DNA of 12,523 bases from CAZBGL01 sp964491375. Lineage in GTDB: Bacteria; Desulfobacterota; Deferrisomatia; Deferrisomatales; Deferrisomataceae. Made by a program: the position numbers and the translations under genes. The notes under the pieces were generated by a model that saw only the letters and a list, made by a program, of their open reading frames with translations, did no database searches and was not told the origin of the DNA. Location of the stretch: the NCBI GenBank assembly GCA_964491375.1, contig CAZBGL010000308.1, positions 1 through 12,523 on the forward strand, given 5' to 3'. Shown in pieces: positions 1 to 6,883 of this stretch. Position 1 is the first letter of the stretch, and every line of letters begins with the position of its first letter.

Positions 1-408
1 CTCGCCACGGGCCCCGATCCGCTCGGGCACCTCGATCACGAGGTCGTGCAGGGGCCGGGGCTTGACGATCCGCAGGGCGAACAGGTGGGGGCGGTTCTGG
101 TATCCGATGTTCAACAAGTCCGCGAACCCCTCGGTCACCGCGAACACGGTGGGCTCGCCCTTGCGCTCGAGCAGGGCGTTGGTGCCCACCGTGGTCCCCA
201 TCCGCACCTCCTCCACCAGCTCGGCCGGGATCGGCGCCCCCGGAGGGAGCCCGAGCACGTCACGGATGCCCTGTGTGGCGGCGTCCGCGTACCGCTCCGG
301 GTTCTCGGAGAGGAGCTTGTGGGAGACCAGGGTGCCGTCGGGCCGACGGGCCACCACGTCGGTGAACGTGCCCCCCCGGTCGATCCAGAACTGCCACTTT
401 CCGTCCAT
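1..408 (-). CDS. 5-oxoprolinase / hydantoinase A family protein, N-terminal part (runs off the left edge)
   Basis: The first 136 residues of a protein are visible, from ATG at 408; the rest lies outside the window. The start WQFWIDRGGTFTDVV (residues 5-19) and the segment MGTTVGTNALLERKGEP (70-86) are the actin-like ATP-binding motifs of the HyuA/5-oxoprolinase N-terminal domain. Known members cleave 5-oxoproline or hydantoins in an ATP-dependent way in the cytoplasm, and the long 5-oxoprolinase form is about 1200 residues with a HyuB-like second half. The N-terminus looks most like this 5-oxoprolinase-type form, but the substrate and the presence of the second half cannot be judged here. A GGAG lies 10 nt before the ATG; an in-frame GTG 9 nt upstream is too close to it to be preferred. 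The gene is transcribed away from the exported-protein gene at 554, with 145 bp between them. Confidence 0.88.
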   Translation of the reverse strand, partial: MDGKWQFWIDRGGTFTDVVARRPDGTLVSHKLLSENPERYADAATQGIRDVLGLPPGAPIPAELVEEVRMGTTVGTNALLERKGEPTVFAVTEGFADLLNIGYQNRPHLFALRIVKPRPLHDLVIEVPERIGARGE

Positions 409-499
409 GATCCGCACGCTCCAGCAGGGGTCGAAAAGAAGACCCAAGGATGAGCCGGAACGGCCGGGAACGCAAGTGCCCCGGCCCGCCCGACCGGCC

Positions 500-527
500 T
501 TGTCCAGGCCGTGGGGTGCGCTACATT
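500..527 (+). promoter_or_regulatory. Possible sigma70-type promoter of the exported-protein gene
   Basis: TTGTCC (500-505) and TACATT (522-527) are separated by 16 bp, each matching four of six positions of the -35 and -10 consensus. The pair sits 26 bp before the ATG at 554, in the divergent gap, and is followed by the Shine-Dalgarno-like AAAGGGGAA. It is a by-eye match only, in very GC-rich DNA where AT-containing hexamers stand out. Confidence 0.45.
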
Positions 528-553
528 GTCGAGGGGTGGCGAAAGGGGAACCC

Positions 554-1036
554 ATGGCGGCTCGCCGCGTTCCCGGGATCGTCGTGGCCCTGGTGGCCGC
601 CGGCACGGCCCTTGCGTTCAGCCACAGGCCGAGCTACGTGGACCCGCGCCTGGGCGGCTGGAAGGCCCCCCTGGAGACCTTGTGCTTCCAGGCGGGCTGC
701 GGCGAGCTGTACTACGTGGCGGGCGTGTGGCTGGAGGACGGTGGCCGGTTGCGGGTGCTCAGCCGCTCCAAGGTGACCCTGCGCCGGTTCGACCGGAGGG
801 CCCTGGGGCGGTTCGCCCGGGCGCTGGTGGAGGAACTGGGGCCCCTGGTGGAGGCCATGGCCGAGCGGGAGGGGTTGGAAGAGGTGGTCCTGACCTTTTA
901 CTGTTCCCGGCTGCGCCGGAACGTGCTCGCGTTGCAGGTGTTCGAGTGCCGGCTCCCGGCCCAGGGGTTCGCCTCCCTGGGCCCGGTGCCCCTGGAGGTG
1001 GTGGAGAGGCGGGAAGAGGCGCTGCCGCCGCCGTGA
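554..1036 (+). CDS. Small exported protein of unknown function with four cysteines
   Basis: This gene encodes 160 residues. The reading frame stays open far upstream, but ATG at 554 is the credible start: AAAGGGGAA precedes it and it begins a typical signal peptide (MAARR, then a hydrophobic stretch to about residue 22, with ALA before a likely cleavage site). The mature part is about 138 residues and has Cys at 44, 49, 117 and 132, which could form two disulfides or bind a metal. Residues 76-112 look like an amphipathic helix region rich in Arg, Leu and Glu, followed by a hydrophobic strand-like stretch. I recognise no family. It is divergent from the 5-oxoprolinase-type gene and lies 308 bp before a second envelope gene on the same strand; a shared role is possible but not shown. 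The predicted location is periplasmic. Confidence 0.7.
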   Translation: MAARRVPGIVVALVAAGTALAFSHRPSYVDPRLGGWKAPLETLCFQAGCGELYYVAGVWLEDGGRLRVLSRSKVTLRRFDRRALGRFARALVEELGPLVEAMAEREGLEEVVLTFYCSRLRRNVLALQVFECRLPAQGFASLGPVPLEVVERREEALPPP

Positions 1037-1344
1037 GGAGCCCGCTCGTTGACGGCCATCGGCCCGCGGCCAGGGCGCGAGGAGGCCGAGGGGTGATCTG
1101 TTCGCGGGGCACAGGCTCTTGGGGGGCCGGGGAGCGGTCCTGGGGCCGTTGCGATGCGCGGGCGATGTGCTTCCGGCCCACGGCTGGAACGGGGGGATCG
1201 ACCGGGCGCCGTGAACACGCCGGAGCGGGCGAGTCTGGAACGCCTGGATGCTGTGAGCGGTCCACCGTGGGCCTATGGCCGTCCGCGGTTCGAATGAGGT
1301 CGCGGCGCTTTCCAGCGTCTTGGTCCGTTCCGCAAGGAGAGCCG
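1037..1344. other. Intergenic gap with no supported gene
   Basis: These 308 bp lie between the two + strand envelope genes. A frame is open through it (part of a long open frame from 511), but its translation is rich in Gly, Arg, Ser, Cys and Trp in the way random GC-rich DNA is, with no start or ribosome site to support it. A short hairpin (1259-1273, six pairs with a 3-nt loop) has no T-run and is not a convincing terminator. A GGTTCGAAT at 1287-1295 resembles a tRNA T-loop, but the flanks do not pair. The last bases hold the ribosome site AAGGAGA of the next gene. I found no clear promoter. Confidence 0.6.
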
Positions 1345-1812
1345 ATGCGGTGGGTGAGGACGTGGTGTCTGGTCGGAATGGCCTGGGTCGCAGCCGGGTG
1401 CATCCCCCCGGGGTACGTGAGGGATCCGGAGCCGTGGGTGACGGCCGCACGCTGGTCCGAGGCGGAGCGCGTGGCCCTGGAGATGGGGGACGCCGCCTTC
1501 CGGCCCCAGGTGCTCACGCTCCGGGAGGGCCGGCCCTATGTGCTGGAGCTCGCGAACCGGGGTCGGCAGAGCCACCGGTTCCGCGCCCCCGAGTTCTTCC
1601 GGGCCGTGGCCCTGAAGGACGTGCAGGTGCCCGGCATCGCACGCCTGCGCGCTTGGCGCCTTCAGGGTGTGGAGCTCCGGCCGGGCCGGAGCGTGGAGAT
1701 CCGTTTCGTTGCCGTGCGGCCGGGCACGTACCGGGCCGCCTGCGCCACGCCGGGCCACGCCAGCAGGGGACAGGCCGCGGCGATCCGGATCGTGGAGCGA
1801 AAGAGGCCCTGA
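1345..1812 (+). CDS. Cupredoxin-domain lipoprotein
   Basis: The product has 155 residues and starts at ATG 1345, four bases after a strong AAGGAGA site. The N-terminus is a lipoprotein signal ending in VAAGC with the lipidated Cys at 19, so the protein should be anchored to the outer face of a membrane. Residues 50-152 follow the cupredoxin pattern: FRPQVLTLREGRPYVLELANRG-like strands, a first ligand His77, and the C-terminal loop with Cys133 and His138 spaced C-x4-H as in auracyanin-type blue copper proteins. The usual axial Met five residues after the second His is Gln (143), as seen in stellacyanin-like proteins, so a copper site with lower potential is plausible. Cupredoxins of this sort carry electrons or handle copper; no partner gene is adjacent. 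The gene ends 11 bp before the convergent HD-domain gene. Confidence 0.78.
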   Translation: MRWVRTWCLVGMAWVAAGCIPPGYVRDPEPWVTAARWSEAERVALEMGDAAFRPQVLTLREGRPYVLELANRGRQSHRFRAPEFFRAVALKDVQVPGIARLRAWRLQGVELRPGRSVEIRFVAVRPGTYRAACATPGHASRGQAAAIRIVERKRP

Positions 1813-1823
1813 AACGGGGACCC

Positions 1824-2411
1824 TCAGCCCCCCTGGGGCGGGGAGCCCAGGAGGCCGATCTCCCGGGCCACGGAGCGCATCCCCTCGATGGTGTCCGCGA
1901 TCAGATCGGCCAGTTCCACGCCGAGCAGCTCGGCCCCCTTCTGGATCACCTGCCGGTTCACGCCGGCGGCGAACGACTTGTCCTTCCACTTCTTGCGCAC
2001 GCTCTTGACCGGCAGGTCCATCACGCTCCGGGAGGGCCGCACCAGGGCCGCGGCCGCCACGAGCCCGGTGAGCTCGTCCACCGCGTAGAGGGTCTTTTCC
2101 AGGTCGGTGCGGGGCTCCACGTCGGTGCAGATGCCCCAGCCGTGGGCCAGCACGGCCCGGATGTATTCCGGCGGCCAGCCGTGGGCCTGGAGGATGCGGG
2201 GGGCGTGCTGTAGGTGCTCGTCGGGGTGTTCTTCGTAGTCCACGTCGTGGATCAGGCCGATCACTCCCCACTCCTCCTCGTCCTCCCCCCGCTTGCGGGC
2301 CATGTGGCGCATGACCCCCTCCACGGCCAGGGCGTGGCGGAGCAGGTTCTCGCTCTTGACGTGCTCGGTGAGGATGGCCCAGGCCTCCTCCCGCGTGGGT
2401 TTGCGGCTCAT
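1824..2411 (-). CDS. HD/HDIG-domain metal-dependent phosphohydrolase
   Basis: This 195-residue protein has the HD-superfamily metal ligands in order: His26, His55-Asp56 (in LIHDVDYEEHP) and Asp112 (in LYAVDELTGL). Further His residues at 66, 69 and 90 may add to the site. The segment after Asp112, with LVRPS and a Lys-rich VKSVRKKWKDK, followed by FAAGVNR, is typical of a widespread family of stand-alone bacterial HDIG proteins whose substrate is not established. The general family reaction is hydrolysis of a phosphoester, often of a nucleotide, in the cytoplasm. Its ATG overlaps the TGA of tsaB (ATGA, 2408-2411), so it is the last gene of the rpsB operon and probably translated by coupling. 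The start is fixed by that overlap and by the GAGGAAACC-like site before it. Confidence 0.85.
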   Translation of the reverse strand: MSRKPTREEAWAILTEHVKSENLLRHALAVEGVMRHMARKRGEDEEEWGVIGLIHDVDYEEHPDEHLQHAPRILQAHGWPPEYIRAVLAHGWGICTDVEPRTDLEKTLYAVDELTGLVAAAALVRPSRSVMDLPVKSVRKKWKDKSFAAGVNRQVIQKGAELLGVELADLIADTIEGMRSVAREIGLLGSPPQGG

Positions 2412-3106
2412 GGTTTCCTCCTCAGACGGGCTTCCTCGGCCTCGCTCCTGCGGTGGTACACCGGCACGAGCTCCGCAGGGGCCACGGCCCGGCCCGCGGC
2501 CCACGCCTGCCACCCGATCCGGGCCACCTGGCCCGGAGGAACCGCCCATCCCTCGGGCGGGCACTCGTGATAGAGCCCCCCGAGGATCTCGCGGTACGCC
2601 GGCCGGTAGGGTTCGACCCCGGAGCCCAGGAAGACAGCGGGCCGGCCCGCTTCCCGGATGCGTTCCGCCAGGGCCCCGGGGGGCCAGGCCCCCTCGGGGA
2701 GGCCGGCCTGGCCCGTGAGGCCGTCCCACGCGCCGGCGTACACCTGCCGCTTCTTGGCGTCCAGTACGGGCACGATCCATCCCGGCCACGGCACGGCCGA
2801 GCGGGCCAGGGCTTCGAGCGTGGACACGCCCACCACCGGCACCCCCAGGGCCAGGGCAAGCCCCTTGGCCGTGGCAAGACCCACCCGCAGCCCGGTGAAC
2901 GCGCCCGGCCCCCGGGTGACCGCCACGGCCACCAAGTCGCCACGCGACACCCCGGCCGCATGCAGGCAGTCCTCCACCAGGCCCAGAATCCGCTGCGCCT
3001 GGCGGGGCGCGGCCTGTTCCACGATCTCCGCGCGCACCGCGCCCTCCACGGCCACGGCCGCGCCGGCGGTGCGGTCGGCGGTGTCGAGGGCGAGCACGGC
3101 CTTCAT
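2408..3106 (-). CDS. tsaB: tRNA threonylcarbamoyladenosine biosynthesis protein TsaB
   Basis: The 232-residue product has the TsaB (YeaZ) hallmarks: an ASKHA-type N-terminus MKAVLALDTADRTAG, and VTRGPGAFTGLRVGLATAKG (63-82), followed by LALALGVPVVGVSTLEAL. TsaB partners TsaD (and TsaE) in transferring threonylcarbamoyl-AMP to A37 of ANN-decoding tRNAs in the cytoplasm; TsaB itself is the non-catalytic scaffold. The length matches the family. The start ATG overlaps the rseP stop (ATGA, 3103-3106) and its stop overlaps the start of the HD gene, so it sits inside a chain of coupled genes. The C-terminus is a charged tail (SEAEEARLRRKP), as in many TsaB proteins that end in a divergent segment. 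Confidence 0.95.
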   Translation of the reverse strand: MKAVLALDTADRTAGAAVAVEGAVRAEIVEQAAPRQAQRILGLVEDCLHAAGVSRGDLVAVAVTRGPGAFTGLRVGLATAKGLALALGVPVVGVSTLEALARSAVPWPGWIVPVLDAKKRQVYAGAWDGLTGQAGLPEGAWPPGALAERIREAGRPAVFLGSGVEPYRPAYREILGGLYHECPPEGWAVPPGQVARIGWQAWAAGRAVAPAELVPVYHRRSEAEEARLRRKP

Positions 3107-4173
3107 CCGGCGGTGATCCGCGTGATGTCGTTCCACATCACATAGGCCATGAGGGCCAAGAGGATGAACAGCCCGATCTGTTGGGCCACCTCCCGGTGGC
3201 GCAGGCTCACGGGCCGGCCCCGCAGGGCCTCGATGGCGAAGAACACCAGGTGCCCGCCGTCCAGGATCGGCACGGGCAGCAGGTTCAGCACGGCCAGGTT
3301 CACGGACAGCACGGCCATGAGGAACAGGAAGCTCAGCACCCCGGCCCGCGCGGTCTCCCCGGCCATCTGGGCGATGGCGATGGGGCCGCCCAGGGTGCGG
3401 GGGCTCACCCGGCCCACCACGATCTTGGCCAGCACCTCGGCCGTCATCACGGTCCACCGGACGGTCTCCCGGATCCCCACCCAGGGCGCGGCCCACAGGG
3501 GCTCGCGCTCCACCGACACCTCGCCGGACGGGGCGATGCCGATCATGGGCTTGCGGATCGTCTCGCCCAGGAGGTTTGTGGACTCGCGCAGCACCGGCCG
3601 GATGCGCAGCCGGAACCGCTCTTCTCCCCGCTCCACCGTGAGCTCCAGTTCCCGGCCGCCCGAACCCGCGATCCGTTCCGCCATTTCGTCCCACGAGGCC
3701 ACGGGCTCGTCGTCCACCGCGACGATCCGGTCGCCCGGCTCGAGCCCTGCCGCGGCCGCGGGCATGTCGGGGCTCACCCGGCCCACCACCGGCTGGAGCA
3801 CCGGGGTGCCGAACAGGCTGAGCAGGCTGAACACCACCGCCGCCAGCACAAAGTTCATGGCCGGGCCGGCGATCACCGTGGCCGCCCGGTGCCGCACCGG
3901 CCGCTGGCTGAAGCTGCGATGCCGCTCCTCGGGCGGGGGGAGCTCGTCCGGGTCCTCGCCGAAGAGCTTCACGTACCCCCCCAGGGGGATGGCGGAAACC
4001 AGGTACTCGGTCTCGCCCCGGCGCCACCCGAACACCCGGGGGCCGAACCCCAGCGAGAACTTGAGGACCCGGATGCCCAGGCGCTTGGCCACGATGAAGT
4101 GCCCGAACTCGTGCACGAACACGAGCACCCCCAGCAGGACCAGGAACGGCACCGTGAAGTGGAACACGCTCAC
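3103..4173 (-). CDS. rseP: RIP-type site-2 zinc metalloprotease RseP
   Basis: This is an intramembrane protease of the M50 family that cuts membrane-bound substrates such as anti-sigma factors and remnant signal peptides in the inner membrane. The zinc motif is H21-E22-x-x-H25 within the first membrane segment (VHEFGH); the third ligand is in the LDG motif near residues 304-306 (PVPILDGGH). One PDZ domain lies at about 115-200, with the GLEPGDRIVAVDDEPV signature. At 356 residues it is the short, single-PDZ form, unlike the two-PDZ RseP of E. coli (450). I chose the GTG at 4173 over the ATG at 4200: it has GGAGG five bases upstream, overlaps the dxr stop as GTGA, and puts the hydrophobic segment at the N-terminus. 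The stop overlaps the tsaB start. Confidence 0.95.
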   Translation of the reverse strand: MSVFHFTVPFLVLLGVLVFVHEFGHFIVAKRLGIRVLKFSLGFGPRVFGWRRGETEYLVSAIPLGGYVKLFGEDPDELPPPEERHRSFSQRPVRHRAATVIAGPAMNFVLAAVVFSLLSLFGTPVLQPVVGRVSPDMPAAAAGLEPGDRIVAVDDEPVASWDEMAERIAGSGGRELELTVERGEERFRLRIRPVLRESTNLLGETIRKPMIGIAPSGEVSVEREPLWAAPWVGIRETVRWTVMTAEVLAKIVVGRVSPRTLGGPIAIAQMAGETARAGVLSFLFLMAVLSVNLAVLNLLPVPILDGGHLVFFAIEALRGRPVSLRHREVAQQIGLFILLALMAYVMWNDITRITAG

Positions 4174-5336
4174 GGCCTCCTCCCGCGACGGGCGATCCAT
4201 TCACGGGCGAACGCCCGGGCCCAGCGGTCCGCCTCGAGAACCCGATCCAGGTTCTCCACCGGTAGGGGCGCATGAGACTCCAGGGCCGCAGCCACGAGTT
4301 CGGGAATCTGCAGGAAGGCAAGGCGGCCTTGGAGGAAGCCTTCCACAGCCACCTCGTTGGCCGCGGAAAGCGCGGCCGGCGCGGTCCCTCCCGCGGCCAG
4401 GGCCCGGTAGGCCAAGTCCAGGCAAGGGAAGGCCTCCCGGTCCGGCGCCTCGAAGGTGAGGCGTCCCACCTGGGTCAGGTCCAGCCCCAGGCCGTTCAGG
4501 GGAAGCCGCTCGGGGAAGCCCAGGGCGTAGGCGATGGGCCCGCGCATGTCCGCCGTGGCCAACTGGGCCAGGAGGCTTCCGTCCACGAACTCCACCAGGG
4601 AGTGCACCACGCTCTCCGGGTGGATCACCACGTCGATCCGATCGGCCGGCACGTCGAACAGCCACCGGGCCTCGATGACCTCCAGGCCCTTGTTCATGAG
4701 GGTGGCCGAGTCCACCGTGATCTTGGGGCCCATGGACCAGCGCGGATGGGCCAGCGCCTCCTCCACCCGCACCGATGTCAGTTCTCCGCGGGCGCGGCCG
4801 CGGAACGGTCCGCCCGAGGCGGTGAGCACCAGGCGTTTCACCTGGCGGGGATCGCGGCCCTCCAGGATCTGGAACAACGCGGAGTGCTCGCTGTCCACGG
4901 GCAGCACCGCTGCACCCGACCGGCGGGCGGCCTCCATGACGAGCTCGCCGGCGGCTACCAGGGTTTCTTTGTTCGCCAGGGCCACGCGCTTTCCGGCCCG
5001 GACCGCCGCGTACGTGGGGACGAGCCCGGCCGCGCCCACGATGGCCGAGACCACGGTGTCCACCTCGGGCAGGGTGGCCACCCCGGTGAGGCCCCTTTCG
5101 CCCCAGACGACCCGCACGCCCTCGCCGAGCGAGGGCCGGAGAGCCCTGGCGTGCTCCTCGCGGGGCACGGCCACCCACGACGCCCCGGTCTGGCGCACCT
5201 GTTCGGCCAGGCGCGCGAGGCGAGCCCCGCCCGCGGCCAGGGCCACAACCCGGAAGCGGTCCGGGAACGCCGAGACCACCTGGAGGGCGTTCTCTCCGAT
5301 GCTCCCGGTGGAGCCCAGGACAGCCAGGGCGATCAC
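4170..5336 (-). CDS. dxr: 1-deoxy-D-xylulose 5-phosphate reductoisomerase
   Basis: Dxr converts DXP to MEP with NADPH, the committed step of the MEP isoprenoid pathway, which feeds the undecaprenyl carrier made by uppS in the same operon. The 388 residues are full length. Seen are the NADPH loop GSTGSIG (8-14), NKETLVAAG (122-130), the metal ligands Asp148 and Glu150 in VDSEHSALFQ, LTASGGPFR (171-179), the flexible loop HPRWSMG (197-203), the third acidic ligand Glu219 in MNKGLEV, and HPESVVHS (239-246). The start is a GTG at 5336, one base after the cdsA stop, giving the typical family N-terminus IALAVLGSTGS. Its TGA overlaps the GTG of rseP. Confidence 0.97.
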   Translation of the reverse strand: MIALAVLGSTGSIGENALQVVSAFPDRFRVVALAAGGARLARLAEQVRQTGASWVAVPREEHARALRPSLGEGVRVVWGERGLTGVATLPEVDTVVSAIVGAAGLVPTYAAVRAGKRVALANKETLVAAGELVMEAARRSGAAVLPVDSEHSALFQILEGRDPRQVKRLVLTASGGPFRGRARGELTSVRVEEALAHPRWSMGPKITVDSATLMNKGLEVIEARWLFDVPADRIDVVIHPESVVHSLVEFVDGSLLAQLATADMRGPIAYALGFPERLPLNGLGLDLTQVGRLTFEAPDREAFPCLDLAYRALAAGGTAPAALSAANEVAVEGFLQGRLAFLQIPELVAAALESHAPLPVENLDRVLEADRWARAFAREWIARRGRRP

Positions 5337-5337
5337 G

Positions 5338-6129
5338 TCAGCCCCCGAGCCACGACAGACAGGCGGCGTACAGGGGGGTGGCCAGCAGGAACCCGTCCAC
5401 CCGGTCGAGCACCCCGCCGTGTCCCGGGAAGAGCGAACCCGAGTCCTTGACGCCCGCGCACCGCTTCAGGAGGGATTCCACGAGGTCTCCGGCCTGCGCC
5501 AGGGGGTTCAGAACGGCGGCCAGGATCACTCCCCCGCCAAGACCGTGGGGCGTGGGCAGCACAAGGGACGCAACCCCCCCGGCCACCACCGAGGCCGCCC
5601 ATCCGGCCGCGGCCCCCTCCAGGCTCTTCTTCGGGCTGATCCGAGGGGCCAGGGGCCTGGAACCGAAGGCGGTGCCCACGTAATAGGCTGCGGTGTCGCC
5701 GGCCCACACCACGGCCAGCAGGAAGAGGACGGCCGCCACCCCGGCCTCGCGCACCCAGAGGATGTGCCCGAGGAAGTAGGCCACGAGCACCCATCCGCCC
5801 ACGACCCCGCCCCATCGCGCGGGCATGTCGTCCCGCGGGCCCGGGCCCGCCATCCACAGGCCCAGGTGTCCCAGGGCGCCCAGGGCCAGGGTCGCGCCCG
5901 GGGCCACCCGGTGGGGCGACAGGAACGCGAGAACCACCAGGCCGCTCCAGGCCACCGCAAAGGTGCGCTCGACAGGATTCGCCCTGGGAACCACCAACTG
6001 GAGGTATTCGGCCACGCCCACCACCGCCACGGCCGCCACGAGCAACCCGAATCCCACCGGCCCCCCCAGCAGCAGGATGGCCAGGAACAGCGGGGCCGCC
6101 CAGGCGGCCGTTCGCAACCGTTGGCTCAC
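5338..6129 (-). CDS. cdsA: Phosphatidate cytidylyltransferase (CDP-diglyceride synthase)
   Basis: CdsA makes CDP-diacylglycerol from phosphatidic acid and CTP at the inner membrane, the branch point to all phospholipids. The 263-residue protein is mostly hydrophobic, with about seven to eight likely membrane helices. It carries SPKKSLEG (165-172) and the complete CDS signature at 219-245 (SLLKR, VKDSG, PGHGG and DRVD in the expected spacing). The start GTG at 6129 overlaps the uppS stop (GTGA, 6126-6129) and has GAGGAGAGGGG just before it; the frame stays open far upstream, but that part is only a shadow of uppS. The next gene, dxr, begins one base after the stop. Confidence 0.96.
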   Translation of the reverse strand: MSQRLRTAAWAAPLFLAILLLGGPVGFGLLVAAVAVVGVAEYLQLVVPRANPVERTFAVAWSGLVVLAFLSPHRVAPGATLALGALGHLGLWMAGPGPRDDMPARWGGVVGGWVLVAYFLGHILWVREAGVAAVLFLLAVVWAGDTAAYYVGTAFGSRPLAPRISPKKSLEGAAAGWAASVVAGGVASLVLPTPHGLGGGVILAAVLNPLAQAGDLVESLLKRCAGVKDSGSLFPGHGGVLDRVDGFLLATPLYAACLSWLGG

Positions 6130-6863
6130 CCCCTCTCCTCCCCTGCCAACTGTTCGCTGGTGAGGCCGAACCGGCGCTCCCTCCGGGCGTAGTCCTCCAG
6201 GGCCTTCTGGAACTCGGCTTCGCGGAACTCGGGCCACAGGACCTCGGTGACGTACAACTCGGTGTAGGCCAACTGCCACAGGAGGAAGTTGGAAATCCGC
6301 ATCTCCCCGCTCGTGCGGATCAGGAGGTCGGGGTCGGGCACGTCGGGCGCATACAGGTGACGGCGGAACCGCTCCTCGTCCAGGTCGTGGGCGGGCACCC
6401 CCTCCCGCAGGAGCGAGCGTACCGCGTGCAGGATCTCGGCGCGCCCGCCGTAGGACAGGGCCAGGATGAGATCCATCCGGCCGCAGTCCCGGGTTTCCTC
6501 CTCGGCCCACGCCAAGGACTCGCGGGCATCCGGGGGAAGCCGCTCGAGATCCCCGATCGCACGGACCCGTACCCCGTTCCTTTTGAGGTCCGGCACCTCG
6601 GCCCGGAGAAACCGCCGAAGGAGCCCCATGAGGGCCCGTACCTCCCGGGCGGGCCGGCGCCAGTTCTCCGAGGAGAACGCGAACAGGGTCAGGTACCGGA
6701 CCCCTGCGTTGCGGGCCGCCCGCACCACGCTGCGCACGGACTCGATGCCTTCTCTGTGGCCCCGGATCCGGTTCCAGCCCTGGCGCCTCGCCCACCGGCC
6801 GTTGCCGTCCATGATGATGGCGACGTGCCGGGGGATCTGGCCGGGAGCAGGCGGGGTGGACAT
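6126..6863 (-). CDS. uppS: Undecaprenyl-diphosphate synthase (isoprenyl transferase)
   Basis: UppS adds eight isopentenyl units in cis to farnesyl diphosphate to give the C55 lipid carrier for peptidoglycan and other envelope polymers. The 245 residues hold all family motifs: HVAIIMDGNGRWA with catalytic Asp19, GHREG (35-39), FAFSSENWRRP (61-71), ALSYGGRAEI (135-144), and LLIRTSGEMRISNFLLWQ with Arg183 and Arg189, then ELYVTEVLWPEF. The length is normal. The ATG at 6863 lies 20 nt after the frr stop and has no clear Shine-Dalgarno sequence, so it may depend on ribosomes arriving from frr. Its stop overlaps the cdsA start. Confidence 0.97.
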   Translation of the reverse strand: MSTPPAPGQIPRHVAIIMDGNGRWARRQGWNRIRGHREGIESVRSVVRAARNAGVRYLTLFAFSSENWRRPAREVRALMGLLRRFLRAEVPDLKRNGVRVRAIGDLERLPPDARESLAWAEEETRDCGRMDLILALSYGGRAEILHAVRSLLREGVPAHDLDEERFRRHLYAPDVPDPDLLIRTSGEMRISNFLLWQLAYTELYVTEVLWPEFREAEFQKALEDYARRERRFGLTSEQLAGEERG

Positions 6864-6883
6864 CCGTACGTACCGAGCGGGGC

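Noticed and set aside
1259..1273. Hairpin in the 1037-1344 gap as a terminator
   Set aside because: Only six pairs including a G-T pair, a 3-nt loop and no following T-run; expected by chance in such GC-rich DNA.
1287..1295. GGTTCGAAT resembling a tRNA T-loop
   Set aside because: The flanking bases do not form a T-stem, and no acceptor, D or anticodon arms can be folded around it.
511..1344. Upstream extension of the cupredoxin lipoprotein frame
   Set aside because: The frame is open by chance. The ATG at 1345 has a strong ribosome site and starts an exact lipoprotein signal peptide.
3149..4459. 436-residue open frame on the + strand opposite rseP
   Set aside because: Antisense to a gene with clear catalytic motifs; low-complexity shadow translation.
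4534..6192. 552-residue open frame on the + strand opposite dxr, cdsA and uppS
   Set aside because: It is antisense to three well-identified genes, and its composition (Arg, Ser, Pro, Thr) is the usual shadow of GC-rich coding DNA. There is no motif or ribosome site.
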